Shown one piece after another: positions 28,890 through 37,108 of a stretch of 64,000 nt of DNA; within the stretch, counting starts at the first letter, position 1; the number at the start of each line of letters is the position of its first letter. The stretch comes from Pectobacterium sp. CFBP8739 (lineage in GTDB: Bacteria > Pseudomonadota > Gammaproteobacteria > Enterobacterales > Enterobacteriaceae). The position numbers and the translations under genes are program-made. The notes below the pieces were generated by a model that was given only the letters and a program-made list of their open reading frames with translations, did not search any database and was not told the origin of the DNA. Location: NCBI RefSeq assembly GCF_013449375.1, contig NZ_JACDRR010000005.1, positions 290,070-354,069 on the forward strand. The letters run 5' to 3'.

Positions 28890-30563
28890 ATGTTAATACC
28901 AGCGGGTTTGCGAAACGGAATTGCCACGATCCGCCGCCGTCATCGCCTCAGTATTCTCTCCGGATTGTTATTGATCATTGGGTTATTTTCTTTATTGCAA
29001 TTAGTTTCCGTCGGTGTCATTTCTCAAACGATGACCCAAGTGCGGCAGGATATTTCGGCTAACGAAAACCTACGCCAGCAACAAGCGTTAATGGATAAAG
29101 CGCGGATGGAAGTGATGAACGCCAGCGATAAACTCAATCGCGCGGGTATTTATCTACTGGTAGACAAAGAAACGGGGTCTGAAGGCAGTTGGCACAGTCT
29201 GATGGATGAGGCAGAAGTATCTCTCAAACAGGCGCAGGAGCACTACCAACAGTTGGGGACGGTCACCACGGTGGAAGCCGACACGGCCGCTTTCGTCGAT
29301 TTGAAGAAAAGCTACAACCAGCTCTATTCTGGGCTTGTCGAGCTCGCTCAGGGAATCAAAACCACCAACCAGATCGACATTTTCTTTGCCGTTCCTGTTC
29401 AGGCCTATCAAAGCGATTTCACCCAGAAATATTCACACTATCTGCAAGATACCGATGCACTGCAAAAGCAGCACGGGCAACAATTCTTATCCTCTCTCGA
29501 TCAGGCAAAAACCATTTTCATCACGGTTTTGGGGCTGTTACTCGCAATCGCCGTCGCGGTGTGGCTCGGGGTAAACCGAGTGATTATTCGCCCACTGACG
29601 CACATCATTGCCCATTTAAAACTGATCGCCGAAGGCGATCTTTCTCATTCGGTAGATGCCGATACACGCGGTACACGCGAAATTGGGCAGCTTAATACCA
29701 GTGTCATTCAAATGCAGGAAGGTCTGGTGACGTTAGTCAATCAGGTTCGTCAGGGCGTTGACCACATGGTGATGCAGGTTGATCGCGTTGCTGCGGATAA
29801 CCATCAGCTCTCCGCGCAGGCAAACCGCCAATCCCATGAACTCAAAGTCACCACCGAGCATATTATTCAGCTTAGCCAGCATCTTGAGCAAAATGCTCAG
29901 CATACTCAGCAGGCCAACCTGCATGCGGAAGATACCAGCAAAATCGCTGAACAAGGCGAAACCATGATGAATGACGTCAAAGCCGCGATGTCAGACATTG
30001 CAGGGAGAACGCGCGAAATGACGGAAGCGATTGGGATGATTGAAAACGTGGCGTTCCAGACGCATATTTTGTCCCTAAACGCCGCAATAGAGGCCGCACG
30101 CGCTGGGTCGATGGGACGAGGCTTTGCCGTTGTCGCACGGGAAGTTGGTACGCTGGCGTCGCAAAGCAGCCATTCTGCACAAAATATTAATGTGCTGATT
30201 CGTGATTCAGACAACAGCGTAAGCGCAGGAACACGGCTGGTAAACAAACTGAATGATAGCCTACACAACATCATTCAGACGGCGAAAGATACCGGCACGT
30301 TTCTGAGCGAGATCTCGGAAATATCGCACCAGCAAACCGAAAGTATTCATGAAGTCACCACCCGTCTGAGTACACTGAATGACACCGTCAGAGAAAACGC
30401 GGGACAGGTTGAAGCCTCTGCACGCACCTTCTCCTCACTACTGGAGCAAGCGGAACGCCTAAATGCTTCAGTGTCGCTGTTTATCCTGCCTTCGACGGAA
30501 GGTGACAGTCACCCGATGGCCGATCAGAGAGAAATAATCCCGAGTATTCCGGTGATGGGATGA
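28890..30563 (+). CDS. Methyl-accepting chemotaxis protein
   Basis: This 557-residue chemoreceptor has TM1 (about residues 21-44), a Tar/Tsr-type four-helix periplasmic sensor (45-207), TM2 (208-228), HAMP (229-282) and a cytoplasmic signalling domain with the hairpin tip at about 383-425. In the ligand region KLNRAGIY keeps Asn83 and Arg84, but the positions of Tsr Arg64 and Arg73 are Ser79 and Tyr88, so it is unlikely to bind serine or aspartate in the same way. The tip reads FQTHILSLNAAIEAARAGSMGRGF, with changes from the consensus. There is no C-terminal NWETF-type tether for CheR/CheB. It occupies the position of kch in E. coli. Confidence 0.93.
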   Translation: MLIPAGLRNGIATIRRRHRLSILSGLLLIIGLFSLLQLVSVGVISQTMTQVRQDISANENLRQQQALMDKARMEVMNASDKLNRAGIYLLVDKETGSEGSWHSLMDEAEVSLKQAQEHYQQLGTVTTVEADTAAFVDLKKSYNQLYSGLVELAQGIKTTNQIDIFFAVPVQAYQSDFTQKYSHYLQDTDALQKQHGQQFLSSLDQAKTIFITVLGLLLAIAVAVWLGVNRVIIRPLTHIIAHLKLIAEGDLSHSVDADTRGTREIGQLNTSVIQMQEGLVTLVNQVRQGVDHMVMQVDRVAADNHQLSAQANRQSHELKVTTEHIIQLSQHLEQNAQHTQQANLHAEDTSKIAEQGETMMNDVKAAMSDIAGRTREMTEAIGMIENVAFQTHILSLNAAIEAARAGSMGRGFAVVAREVGTLASQSSHSAQNINVLIRDSDNSVSAGTRLVNKLNDSLHNIIQTAKDTGTFLSEISEISHQQTESIHEVTTRLSTLNDTVRENAGQVEASARTFSSLLEQAERLNASVSLFILPSTEGDSHPMADQREIIPSIPVMG

Positions 30564-30610
30564 GTCGGTGAGGGAATAAACACGGCATGTGATAAGGCGT
30601 GAGATAAAAA

Positions 30611-30640
30611 AATAGCGACCATACCTCGCAGGTCGCTATT
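30611..30640. terminator. Bidirectional terminator between the chemoreceptor and yciY
   Basis: AATAGCGACC-ATACCTCGCA-GGTCGCTATT is a 10-bp perfect stem flanked by A6 on one side and TTTTCC on the other, between convergent genes. Confidence 0.85.
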
Positions 30641-30652
30641 TTCCTCACTGGC

Positions 30653-30829
30653 TTACCAGTCGTAGGTTACCGCGTAGAGCAGAGCCCGCCGTTTGTGCTT
30701 TTGCTGCAAATAACGGGCAGAGTGAATATGGCGATACGACCGTGATTGAGCTTCCAACCAGCGACTTCTTCTACGCTGTACCTGACGTAACATCCGCCAG
30801 CGTCCCACTTCATTCCGACTGCGTTTCAT
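30653..30829 (-). CDS. yciY: Small basic protein YciY
   Basis: This 58-residue open frame starts MKRSRNEVGRWRMLRQ and is very rich in Arg, Trp and Tyr. The N-terminal half matches E. coli YciY (MKRSRTEVGRWRMQRQ...) as I recall it, and the locus beside clsA is the same. Function is unknown; the high positive charge suggests nucleic-acid or membrane contact. An AAGAG element lies 7 bases before the ATG. It is short enough to be missed by usual length cut-offs. Confidence 0.85.
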   Translation of the reverse strand: MKRSRNEVGRWRMLRQVQRRRSRWLEAQSRSYRHIHSARYLQQKHKRRALLYAVTYDW

Positions 30830-30944
30830 GATGTGACTCTTGTTAATACACTCGCGCGGGGCATTATATACCCCTGATGCGTGACGACAATCAGTGAATC
30901 GCCCTCTCCGCTCTTCTCTTCTTAGCCATCATTTTTATTCCCTA
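30830..30944. other. Spacer between yciY and the ERIC element
   Basis: About 115 bp that should carry the yciY promoter. Nothing else is recognised. Confidence 0.4.
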
Positions 30945-31138
30945 AATAATTCGAGTTGCAGGAAGGCGGTAAGAGAAGGAATCCCGATGAGCTTACATAA
31001 GTAAGTGATTCGGGTGAGTGACAAATCTGCCAGAGGCAGGTTTGAACGCTGCTTGCAGCGGCCCCAACGGGGCGAGGTACACGTAAGTGTGCCGAGTAGC
31101 GTAGCCAACGCACATGCAGCTTGAAGTATGACGGGATA
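30945..31138. mobile_element. ERIC element, long form with internal insertion
   Basis: The element has the ERIC outer ends (ATAATTCGAGTTGCAGG... and ...GCAGCTTGAAGTATGACGGG) and the central palindrome GAATCCCGATGAGCTTACAT / AAGTAAGTGATTCGGGTGAG, which corresponds to the classical ERIC1/ERIC2 core. It is about 194 bp instead of the standard 127 bp, because roughly 70 bp with its own small inverted repeats (31021-31095) follows the core. It lies between yciY and clsA and carries no gene. Confidence 0.88.
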
Positions 31139-31220
31139 TTCAGAGGAAAGGCATTTCCCCTTTTATAAATCTATGCGTACACTTTGTTAATTCTTTGCAG
31201 AAGGGAACTGTGCTGCTTTT

Positions 31221-32681
31221 ATGTCGACATTTTATACCGTAATAAGTTGGTTACTGGTTTTTGGCTACTGGTTGCTGATCGCAGGTGTGACCTTACGTAT
31301 TCTGATGAAACGTCGGGCGGTACCTTCTGCTATGGCTTGGCTACTGGTGATTTACATTCTGCCACTTGTCGGTATTGTCGCTTATCTTTCGTTCGGCGAG
31401 CTCCATCTGGGCAAACGCCGAGCTGAACGCGCCAGCAAAATGTGGCCATCAACGGCAAAATGGCTGCGCGAATTAAAAGAATATCGCCGTATTTTCGCGA
31501 CGGAAAACAGCGAAGTCGCCAGTGCATTATTTCAGCTGTGTGAACGTCGCCAAGGGGTTGGCGGTGTTAAAGGTAATCAGTTACAACTGATGACCACGTT
31601 TGATGACACGATAAAAGCGCTATTGCGTGATATTGAACTGGCCCGCAGCAACATCGAAATGGTGTTCTACATCTGGCAGCCCGGCGGTCTGGTTGAGCAA
31701 GTCACCTCTTCTCTTATCGCGGCAGCGCGGCGCGGGGTGCACTGTCGCATTCTGTTGGACTCTGCCGGCAGCGTACAGTTTTTCCGCCAACATCACCCCG
31801 AACTGATGCGTACGGCCGGAATAGAAGTCGTTGAAGCGCTGAAAGTAAATCTGTTTCGTGCCTTCCTGCGCCGTATGGATTTACGGCAACACCGTAAAAT
31901 TATCCTGATCGATAACCGAATTGCCTATACCGGCAGTATGAATATGGTCGATCCTCGTTTTTTCAAACAAGATGCCGGCGTCGGGCAATGGATTGACCTG
32001 ATGGCGCGCATTGAAGGGCCGGTAGCAACCACGTTGGGGATTATTTACTGCTGCGATTGGGAAATGGAGACAGGCAAACGCCTGCTTCCGCCGCCGCCGG
32101 ATGTTAACGTCATGCCATTCGAGCAAGAGAGCGGCCACACCATTCAGGTGATTGCTTCCGGCCCCGGTTACCCAGAAGAGATGATTCATCAAGCGCTGCT
32201 GACGTCAGTCTATTCAGCACGTAAGCAGTTGATCATGACCACCCCCTACTTCGTGCCCAGCGACGACCTACTGCATGCTATCTGCACCGCTGCCCAGCGC
32301 GGGGTTGATGTCAGCATTATTGTGCCGCACAAAAATGACTCCGTGCTGGTCGGCTGGGCCAGTCGCGCCTTCTTCACGGAATTGCTGGCCGCTGGTGTAA
32401 AAATTTATCAGTTCAAGGACGGCCTGCTGCACACCAAAAGCGTACTGGTCGACGGGCAGCTTAGCCTAGTCGGCACGGTCAATTTGGACATGCGTAGCCT
32501 GTGGCTGAATTTTGAAATCACGTTGGTGATTGACGATGCTGGGTTCGGTAGCGATTTAGCCTGCGTGCAGGAAGATTATATCGCCCGTTCACGCCTGTTA
32601 AACGCGACACAGTGGCAAAACCGCCCTTACTGGCAACGCATTGTCGAGCGGCTGTTCTACTTTTTCAGTCCCCTGTTATAA
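31221..32681 (+). CDS. clsA: Cardiolipin synthase A
   Basis: ClsA condenses two phosphatidylglycerols to cardiolipin. The 486-residue protein matches E. coli in length. It has two N-terminal membrane helices (about residues 4-24 and 36-58), then two phospholipase-D domains with the HKD motifs HRKIILID and HTKSVLVDG, each followed by TGSMN or VGTVN. The ribosome-binding site is weak (AAGGGA about 13 bases upstream). It is in the same yciY-cls-yciU arrangement as E. coli. Confidence 0.98.
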   Translation: MSTFYTVISWLLVFGYWLLIAGVTLRILMKRRAVPSAMAWLLVIYILPLVGIVAYLSFGELHLGKRRAERASKMWPSTAKWLRELKEYRRIFATENSEVASALFQLCERRQGVGGVKGNQLQLMTTFDDTIKALLRDIELARSNIEMVFYIWQPGGLVEQVTSSLIAAARRGVHCRILLDSAGSVQFFRQHHPELMRTAGIEVVEALKVNLFRAFLRRMDLRQHRKIILIDNRIAYTGSMNMVDPRFFKQDAGVGQWIDLMARIEGPVATTLGIIYCCDWEMETGKRLLPPPPDVNVMPFEQESGHTIQVIASGPGYPEEMIHQALLTSVYSARKQLIMTTPYFVPSDDLLHAICTAAQRGVDVSIIVPHKNDSVLVGWASRAFFTELLAAGVKIYQFKDGLLHTKSVLVDGQLSLVGTVNLDMRSLWLNFEITLVIDDAGFGSDLACVQEDYIARSRLLNATQWQNRPYWQRIVERLFYFFSPLL

Positions 32682-32764
32682 CCTGCCCGTCACGCGAATT
32701 ATTTAGGGCATACGCGTTTTCCCGTGTTCTAATATGCCCATTGAGAATTAACAGGAATGACGTT

Positions 32765-33088
32765 ATGGATTTGAATAATCGCCTGACCGAAGACGAAGCA
32801 CTGGAACAGGCCTACGATATCTTTCTAGAACTTGCAGCGGATAATCTCGATCCGGCAGATATTTTGCTGTTCAACCTGCAATTCGAAGCGCGCGGCGGTG
32901 CCGAGTTATTTGACCCCGCAGAAGACTGGGCCGAGCACGTTGATTTCGATCTGAACCCTGATTTCTTTGCTGAAGTCGTTATTGGGCTGGCCGAAGAGGA
33001 AGGTGAAGAGATCACGGATATTTTTGCCCGCGTGCTGATTTGCCGGGAAAAAGACCACAAGCTTTGCCACATTCTGTGGAAAGAATAA
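32765..33088 (+). CDS. yciU: YciU, UPF0263/DUF440 acidic protein
   Basis: This 107-residue, very acidic protein starts [20 protein letters not shown] and is nearly identical to E. coli YciU. The fold is thought to mimic double-stranded DNA (the HI1450 family); the partner is unknown. The ATG at 32765 follows CAGGAATGACGTT; the open frame runs further upstream into clsA without homology. Confidence 0.94.
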   Translation: MDLNNRLTEDEALEQAYDIFLELAADNLDPADILLFNLQFEARGGAELFDPAEDWAEHVDFDLNPDFFAEVVIGLAEEEGEEITDIFARVLICREKDHKLCHILWKE

Positions 33089-33125
33089 GCCCTGAAGAAA
33101 GAATAAGTTATCTCGCTTAAACGTC

Positions 33126-33153
33126 AGGCGTCTCCCTTGGGAGACGCCTTTTG
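33126..33153. terminator. Terminator between yciU and oppF
   Basis: AGGCGTCTC-CCTTGG-GAGACGCCTTTTG is a 9-bp GC-rich stem with a T-tract, located between convergent yciU and oppF. Confidence 0.88.
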
Positions 33154-33176
33154 TACATCGCTAGCCAGTAAACCGC

Positions 33177-34211
33177 TTACTGAGCGTCGGCTTCTTCCAC
33201 CGGTAGCAGCGCCTGAGGATCGACTTTCAGACACGACACCGCGTGTGTAAAGCTGCCTTCCAGCAAGGGACGGGTCTTCGCGCACTCAGGGCCGACAACC
33301 GGACAGCGCGTGCAGAACACGCAGCCCGATGGCGGATTGATCGGGGAAGGTAAATCCCCTTCCAGCAGCTGTATCTTCTTGTTTCGTTCCTGATCGGGAT
33401 CAGGAATCGGCACAGCAGACATCAGCGCACGGGTATAGGGATGCTGCGGATTTTGATAGACCTGATCATAGGTTCCCAGTTCTACCGCATGACCCAGATA
33501 CATGACCAATACGCGATCGGAAATGTGTTTCACTACCGATAAATCATGCGCGATAAAAATCAGCGACAGACGCATTTCACGCTGTAACTGACGCAACAGA
33601 TTCACCACCTGCGCCTGGATCGACACATCCAGCGCGGAAACCGGTTCATCACAAATAATCAGCTTCGGTTCCAGAATCAGCGCGCGCGCGATCCCAATAC
33701 GTTGGCACTGACCGCCGGAGAATTCATGCGGATAACGGTTGATCAGGTTCGGTAGCAGCCCAACTTTTAGCATCATCGCTTTCACGCGATCTTTTACCGT
33801 CTGCCGATCCAGTTCGGGATGATAAACCTTTAGCGGCTCGGCAATAATCTCACCGATGGTCATACGCGGATTCAGCGACGCCAGCGGATCCTGAAATATC
33901 ATCTGAATATCGCTACGCGCGGCACGCCATTGATCGTCGCTCATGCCCAGCAGGTCTTTCCCCAACCAGGTGACACGCCCATCAGTCGCTTTTACCAGTC
34001 CGATAATGGCGCGAGCCAGCGTTGACTTGCCGCAGCCGGATTCCCCCACCACCCCTAGCGTTTCACCTTCATATAAACGCAGCGTCACACCATCGACCGC
34101 TTTCAGCTTTTTCGGCGGCTGCCAGAACCACTGCTTATCGTCTCTGACCTCAAAATGGACTTTCAGATCGTCCACTTCTAGCAACACCTTTTTCTCGTCC
34201 GCGTTGTTCAT
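33177..34211 (-). CDS. oppF: Oligopeptide ABC transporter ATP-binding protein OppF
   Basis: OppF is one of two cytoplasmic ATPases driving oligopeptide import through OppBC. The 344 residues include Walker A GESGCGKST, ABC signature FSGGQCQRIGIARAL, Walker B LIICDEPVSALD, the H-loop HD, and the C-terminal oligopeptide-transporter cysteine motif (CVFCTRCPVVGPEC) that in OppD/DppD relatives holds an iron-sulfur cluster. The start overlaps the oppD stop by four bases behind GGAGGTGGT. Confidence 0.98.
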   Translation of the reverse strand: MNNADEKKVLLEVDDLKVHFEVRDDKQWFWQPPKKLKAVDGVTLRLYEGETLGVVGESGCGKSTLARAIIGLVKATDGRVTWLGKDLLGMSDDQWRAARSDIQMIFQDPLASLNPRMTIGEIIAEPLKVYHPELDRQTVKDRVKAMMLKVGLLPNLINRYPHEFSGGQCQRIGIARALILEPKLIICDEPVSALDVSIQAQVVNLLRQLQREMRLSLIFIAHDLSVVKHISDRVLVMYLGHAVELGTYDQVYQNPQHPYTRALMSAVPIPDPDQERNKKIQLLEGDLPSPINPPSGCVFCTRCPVVGPECAKTRPLLEGSFTHAVSCLKVDPQALLPVEEADAQ

Positions 34212-35203
34212 ACCACCTCCTCAATCGCTCTAAAGCAGGCGCGCAAGCGGCCATCACCAAAAGATTCCAGCGCAGGTGCGCTATGGCAGGCATCCATTGA
34301 ATACGGGCAGCGTGGTTGGAACGGACACCCTTTCGGCAGGCGTAACAAGTTAGGCGGATTACCCGGAATGGTCGCTAACACCTCATCTTCCGCATCCAGA
34401 CGCGGTACGGCATTAAGCAGGCCGACAGAATACGGGTGGCTTGGATGATAAAAGACATCACGTGCAGCGCCGTATTCCATGGTGCGTCCGGCGTACATCA
34501 CCAGCACCTTGTCACAAATACCGGCAACGACGCCCAGGTCATGGGTGATCATGATGATGGCGGTATTAAACTCACTCTTCAGCTCATTCAGCAGCGTCAT
34601 AATCTGCGCCTGAACCGTCACATCCAGCGCCGTTGTCGGTTCATCGGCAATCAGCAGTTTTGGACGACACAGCAACGCCATCGCGATCATCACACGCTGA
34701 CGCATCCCACCGGAAAACTCATGTGGATACATCTTCATGCGCTTACGCGCTTCCGGCATCTTAACCGCATCCAGCATTTTGACTGACTCTTCAAACGCCT
34801 GGCTTTTGCTCATGCTCTTGTGCAGCATCAGCACTTCCATCAGTTGTTCGCCGACGCGCATGTAAGGGTTCAGCGAGGTCATCGGGTCTTGAAAAATCAT
34901 ACTGATCTCTTCAGCACGCAGCTTATTCAACTGGCTTTCAGGCAGGTTGAGAATCTCTTTGCCACGAAAACGCGCCGAGCCGCCAATGCGCCCATTCCGC
35001 GCCAATAATCCCATTAGCGCAAACGCGGTTTGTGATTTACCGGAGCCAGATTCACCGACAATTCCCAGTGTTTCACCCGCGTTGAGCGTGAAGTTCAGGT
35101 CATTAACCGCCGTCACGTCTCCGTCCTGCGTTTTAAATGTTACCCGGAGATCCTGAACATGTAGCAGCGCGTCGTGCGCGCCCGTTAATTCAATCTTGCT
35201 CAT
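34208..35203 (-). CDS. oppD: Oligopeptide ABC transporter ATP-binding protein OppD
   Basis: OppD is the second ATPase of the Opp importer. The 331 residues include Walker A GESGSGKSQ, signature FSGGMRQRVMIAMAL, Walker B LIADEPTTALD and the C-terminal CPFQPRCPYSMDAC cluster motif. It starts 11 bases after oppC and overlaps oppF. Confidence 0.98.
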   Translation of the reverse strand: MSKIELTGAHDALLHVQDLRVTFKTQDGDVTAVNDLNFTLNAGETLGIVGESGSGKSQTAFALMGLLARNGRIGGSARFRGKEILNLPESQLNKLRAEEISMIFQDPMTSLNPYMRVGEQLMEVLMLHKSMSKSQAFEESVKMLDAVKMPEARKRMKMYPHEFSGGMRQRVMIAMALLCRPKLLIADEPTTALDVTVQAQIMTLLNELKSEFNTAIIMITHDLGVVAGICDKVLVMYAGRTMEYGAARDVFYHPSHPYSVGLLNAVPRLDAEDEVLATIPGNPPNLLRLPKGCPFQPRCPYSMDACHSAPALESFGDGRLRACFRAIEEVV

Positions 35204-35214
35204 GTTGGTGCTCC

Positions 35215-36123
35215 TCAGCGATCTTTCGGGTCGAGGGCATCACGCAGGCCATCGCCGATAAAGTTAAAACAAAACAGCGTAACGACCAGAAACGCCGCCG
35301 GATAGAACAGCAACCACGGCGACACTTCCATTGAGTTCGCACCATCATTCAGCAAAGCACCCCAACTGCTTAATGGTTCCTGCGTTCCCAGCCCCAGGAA
35401 GCTCAGGAAAGATTCGAACAGAATCATGCTTGGCACCAGCAGAGAGGCATAGACTACGACCACGCCCAGCACGTTCGGCACCACATGACGTAACACGATG
35501 CCGCGTGTGGATACACCGGACACCATCGCCGCTTCAATGAACTCTTTACGTTTCAGGCTCAGCGTCTGACCACGCACGATACGCGCCATATCGAGCCAGG
35601 ACACCATGCCGATAGCCACGAAGATCAACAGCATGTTCTGCCCGAAGAACGTGACCAGCAGGATCACGAAGAACATGAACGGGAATGAGTTAAGGATCTC
35701 CAGCAGACGCATCATCACGGAATCCACTTTCCCGCCCAGATAACCGGACATCGCGCCATACAGCGTCCCGACGATCACGGCAACCAGCGCCGCCGCCACA
35801 CCAACCATCAGCGACACGCGACCGCCGATAGCCACGCGAACCAGCAGATCGCGACCTGAGGAATCCGTACCGAAATAGTGCCCAGAGGTCATATCCGGTG
35901 CGGCTGACATCATTCCCCAGTCCGTATCGGCGTAGTTAAATGCGGACAGCATGGGGGCAAAAATCACAAACACGGTAATGACAGCCAGCACAAACAGGCT
36001 GGCCAGCGCAGCACGGTTATGGATAAAGCGCAGGCGCGCATCCTGCCACAGGCTGCGTCCTTCAATTTCTGTCTGCTCGGTGAAGTTCTCTAACGCTTCA
36101 ACGTTTTTTCGATTCCAAAACAT
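35215..36123 (-). CDS. oppC: Oligopeptide ABC transporter permease OppC
   Basis: OppC is an inner-membrane permease subunit of 302 residues with six predicted helices. The N-terminal cytoplasmic segment (MFWNRKNVEALENFTEQ) matches E. coli OppC, and the EAA loop EAAMVSGVSTRGIVLRHVVPN contacts the ATPases. It begins after GGGGGCGCT, 11 bases from oppB. Confidence 0.98.
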   Translation of the reverse strand: MFWNRKNVEALENFTEQTEIEGRSLWQDARLRFIHNRAALASLFVLAVITVFVIFAPMLSAFNYADTDWGMMSAAPDMTSGHYFGTDSSGRDLLVRVAIGGRVSLMVGVAAALVAVIVGTLYGAMSGYLGGKVDSVMMRLLEILNSFPFMFFVILLVTFFGQNMLLIFVAIGMVSWLDMARIVRGQTLSLKRKEFIEAAMVSGVSTRGIVLRHVVPNVLGVVVVYASLLVPSMILFESFLSFLGLGTQEPLSSWGALLNDGANSMEVSPWLLFYPAAFLVVTLFCFNFIGDGLRDALDPKDR

Positions 36124-36134
36124 AGCGCCCCCAA

Positions 36135-37055
36135 TTAATAGCGAATTTTCGGATCGATAACAGCGTAGAGCACGTCAATGATCGCATTAAAGAGAATGGT
36201 TAAGCCGCCGACCAGAATCGTCAGGCTCAGTACCAGTGAATAGTCGCGGTTCAGTGCGCCGTTGACGAACAGTTGCCCAATACCGGGTAAGCCAAAAATG
36301 GTTTCAATAACCATTGAGCCGGTAATAATGCCAACAAACGCCGGCCCCATATAGGAGAGCACAGGCAGCAGTGCAGGCTTCAGCGCATGACGCAGAACGA
36401 TGCGACGCATCGGCAACCCTTTGGCGCGGGCGGTGCGAATGAAGTTAGAGTGTAAAACCTCGATCATCGACCCTCGGGTGATACGTGCGATGCTGGCGAT
36501 ATAAGACAAAGACAGCGCCACCATCGGTAAAATCATGTACTTGGGTGCACCACCATTCCAGCCCCCGCCGGGTAACCATCGCAGCGTAATGGCAAAAATC
36601 AGCACCAGTAGCGGCGCGACGACAAAGCTGGGAATCACCACCCCCGTCATGGCAAAGCCCATCACGGTATAATCCCATTTGGTATTCTGATTCAGCGCAG
36701 CGATCACGCCTGCACTCACACCAAACACAATCGCCAGAACGAATGCAGCAGCCCCCAATTTTGCCGAAACGGGGAAAGACGTCGCCACCAAATCGTTCAC
36801 GGAATAGTCTTTGTATTTAAAAGAAGGACCGAAATCACCCTGCACCAGTTGCAGTAGATAATTACCGTACTGCGTCATCATGGGGTCGTTCAGATGATAT
36901 TTGGCCTCGATATTCGCCATCACTTCCGGCGGCAAATTACGCTCACCAGTAAAAGGGCTGCCGGGAGCCAATCGCATCATGAAAAACGAAATAGTGATCA
37001 GGATGAAGAGTGTCGGAATCGCCTCCAAACAGCGGCGAAGAATAAATTTTAACAT
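36135..37055 (-). CDS. oppB: Oligopeptide ABC transporter permease OppB
   Basis: OppB is the 306-residue permease partner of OppC with six helices. It starts MLKFILRRCLEAIPTLFILITISFFMMRLAPGSPF and contains the EAA-type loop RTARAKGLPMRRIVLRHALKPALLP. It lies 53 bases after oppA; such a gap with a steep expression drop after the binding-protein gene is usual in opp operons. Confidence 0.98.
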   Translation of the reverse strand: MLKFILRRCLEAIPTLFILITISFFMMRLAPGSPFTGERNLPPEVMANIEAKYHLNDPMMTQYGNYLLQLVQGDFGPSFKYKDYSVNDLVATSFPVSAKLGAAAFVLAIVFGVSAGVIAALNQNTKWDYTVMGFAMTGVVIPSFVVAPLLVLIFAITLRWLPGGGWNGGAPKYMILPMVALSLSYIASIARITRGSMIEVLHSNFIRTARAKGLPMRRIVLRHALKPALLPVLSYMGPAFVGIITGSMVIETIFGLPGIGQLFVNGALNRDYSLVLSLTILVGGLTILFNAIIDVLYAVIDPKIRY

Positions 37056-37108
37056 TGCTCGTACCTATAAAAGGCTGGCAGCACAGTTACATGCGCCAGC
37101 CATTATGA

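Noticed and set aside
30922-31113. 63-codon frame inside the ERIC element
   Set aside because: Frames through ERIC palindromes are a by-product of the repeat.
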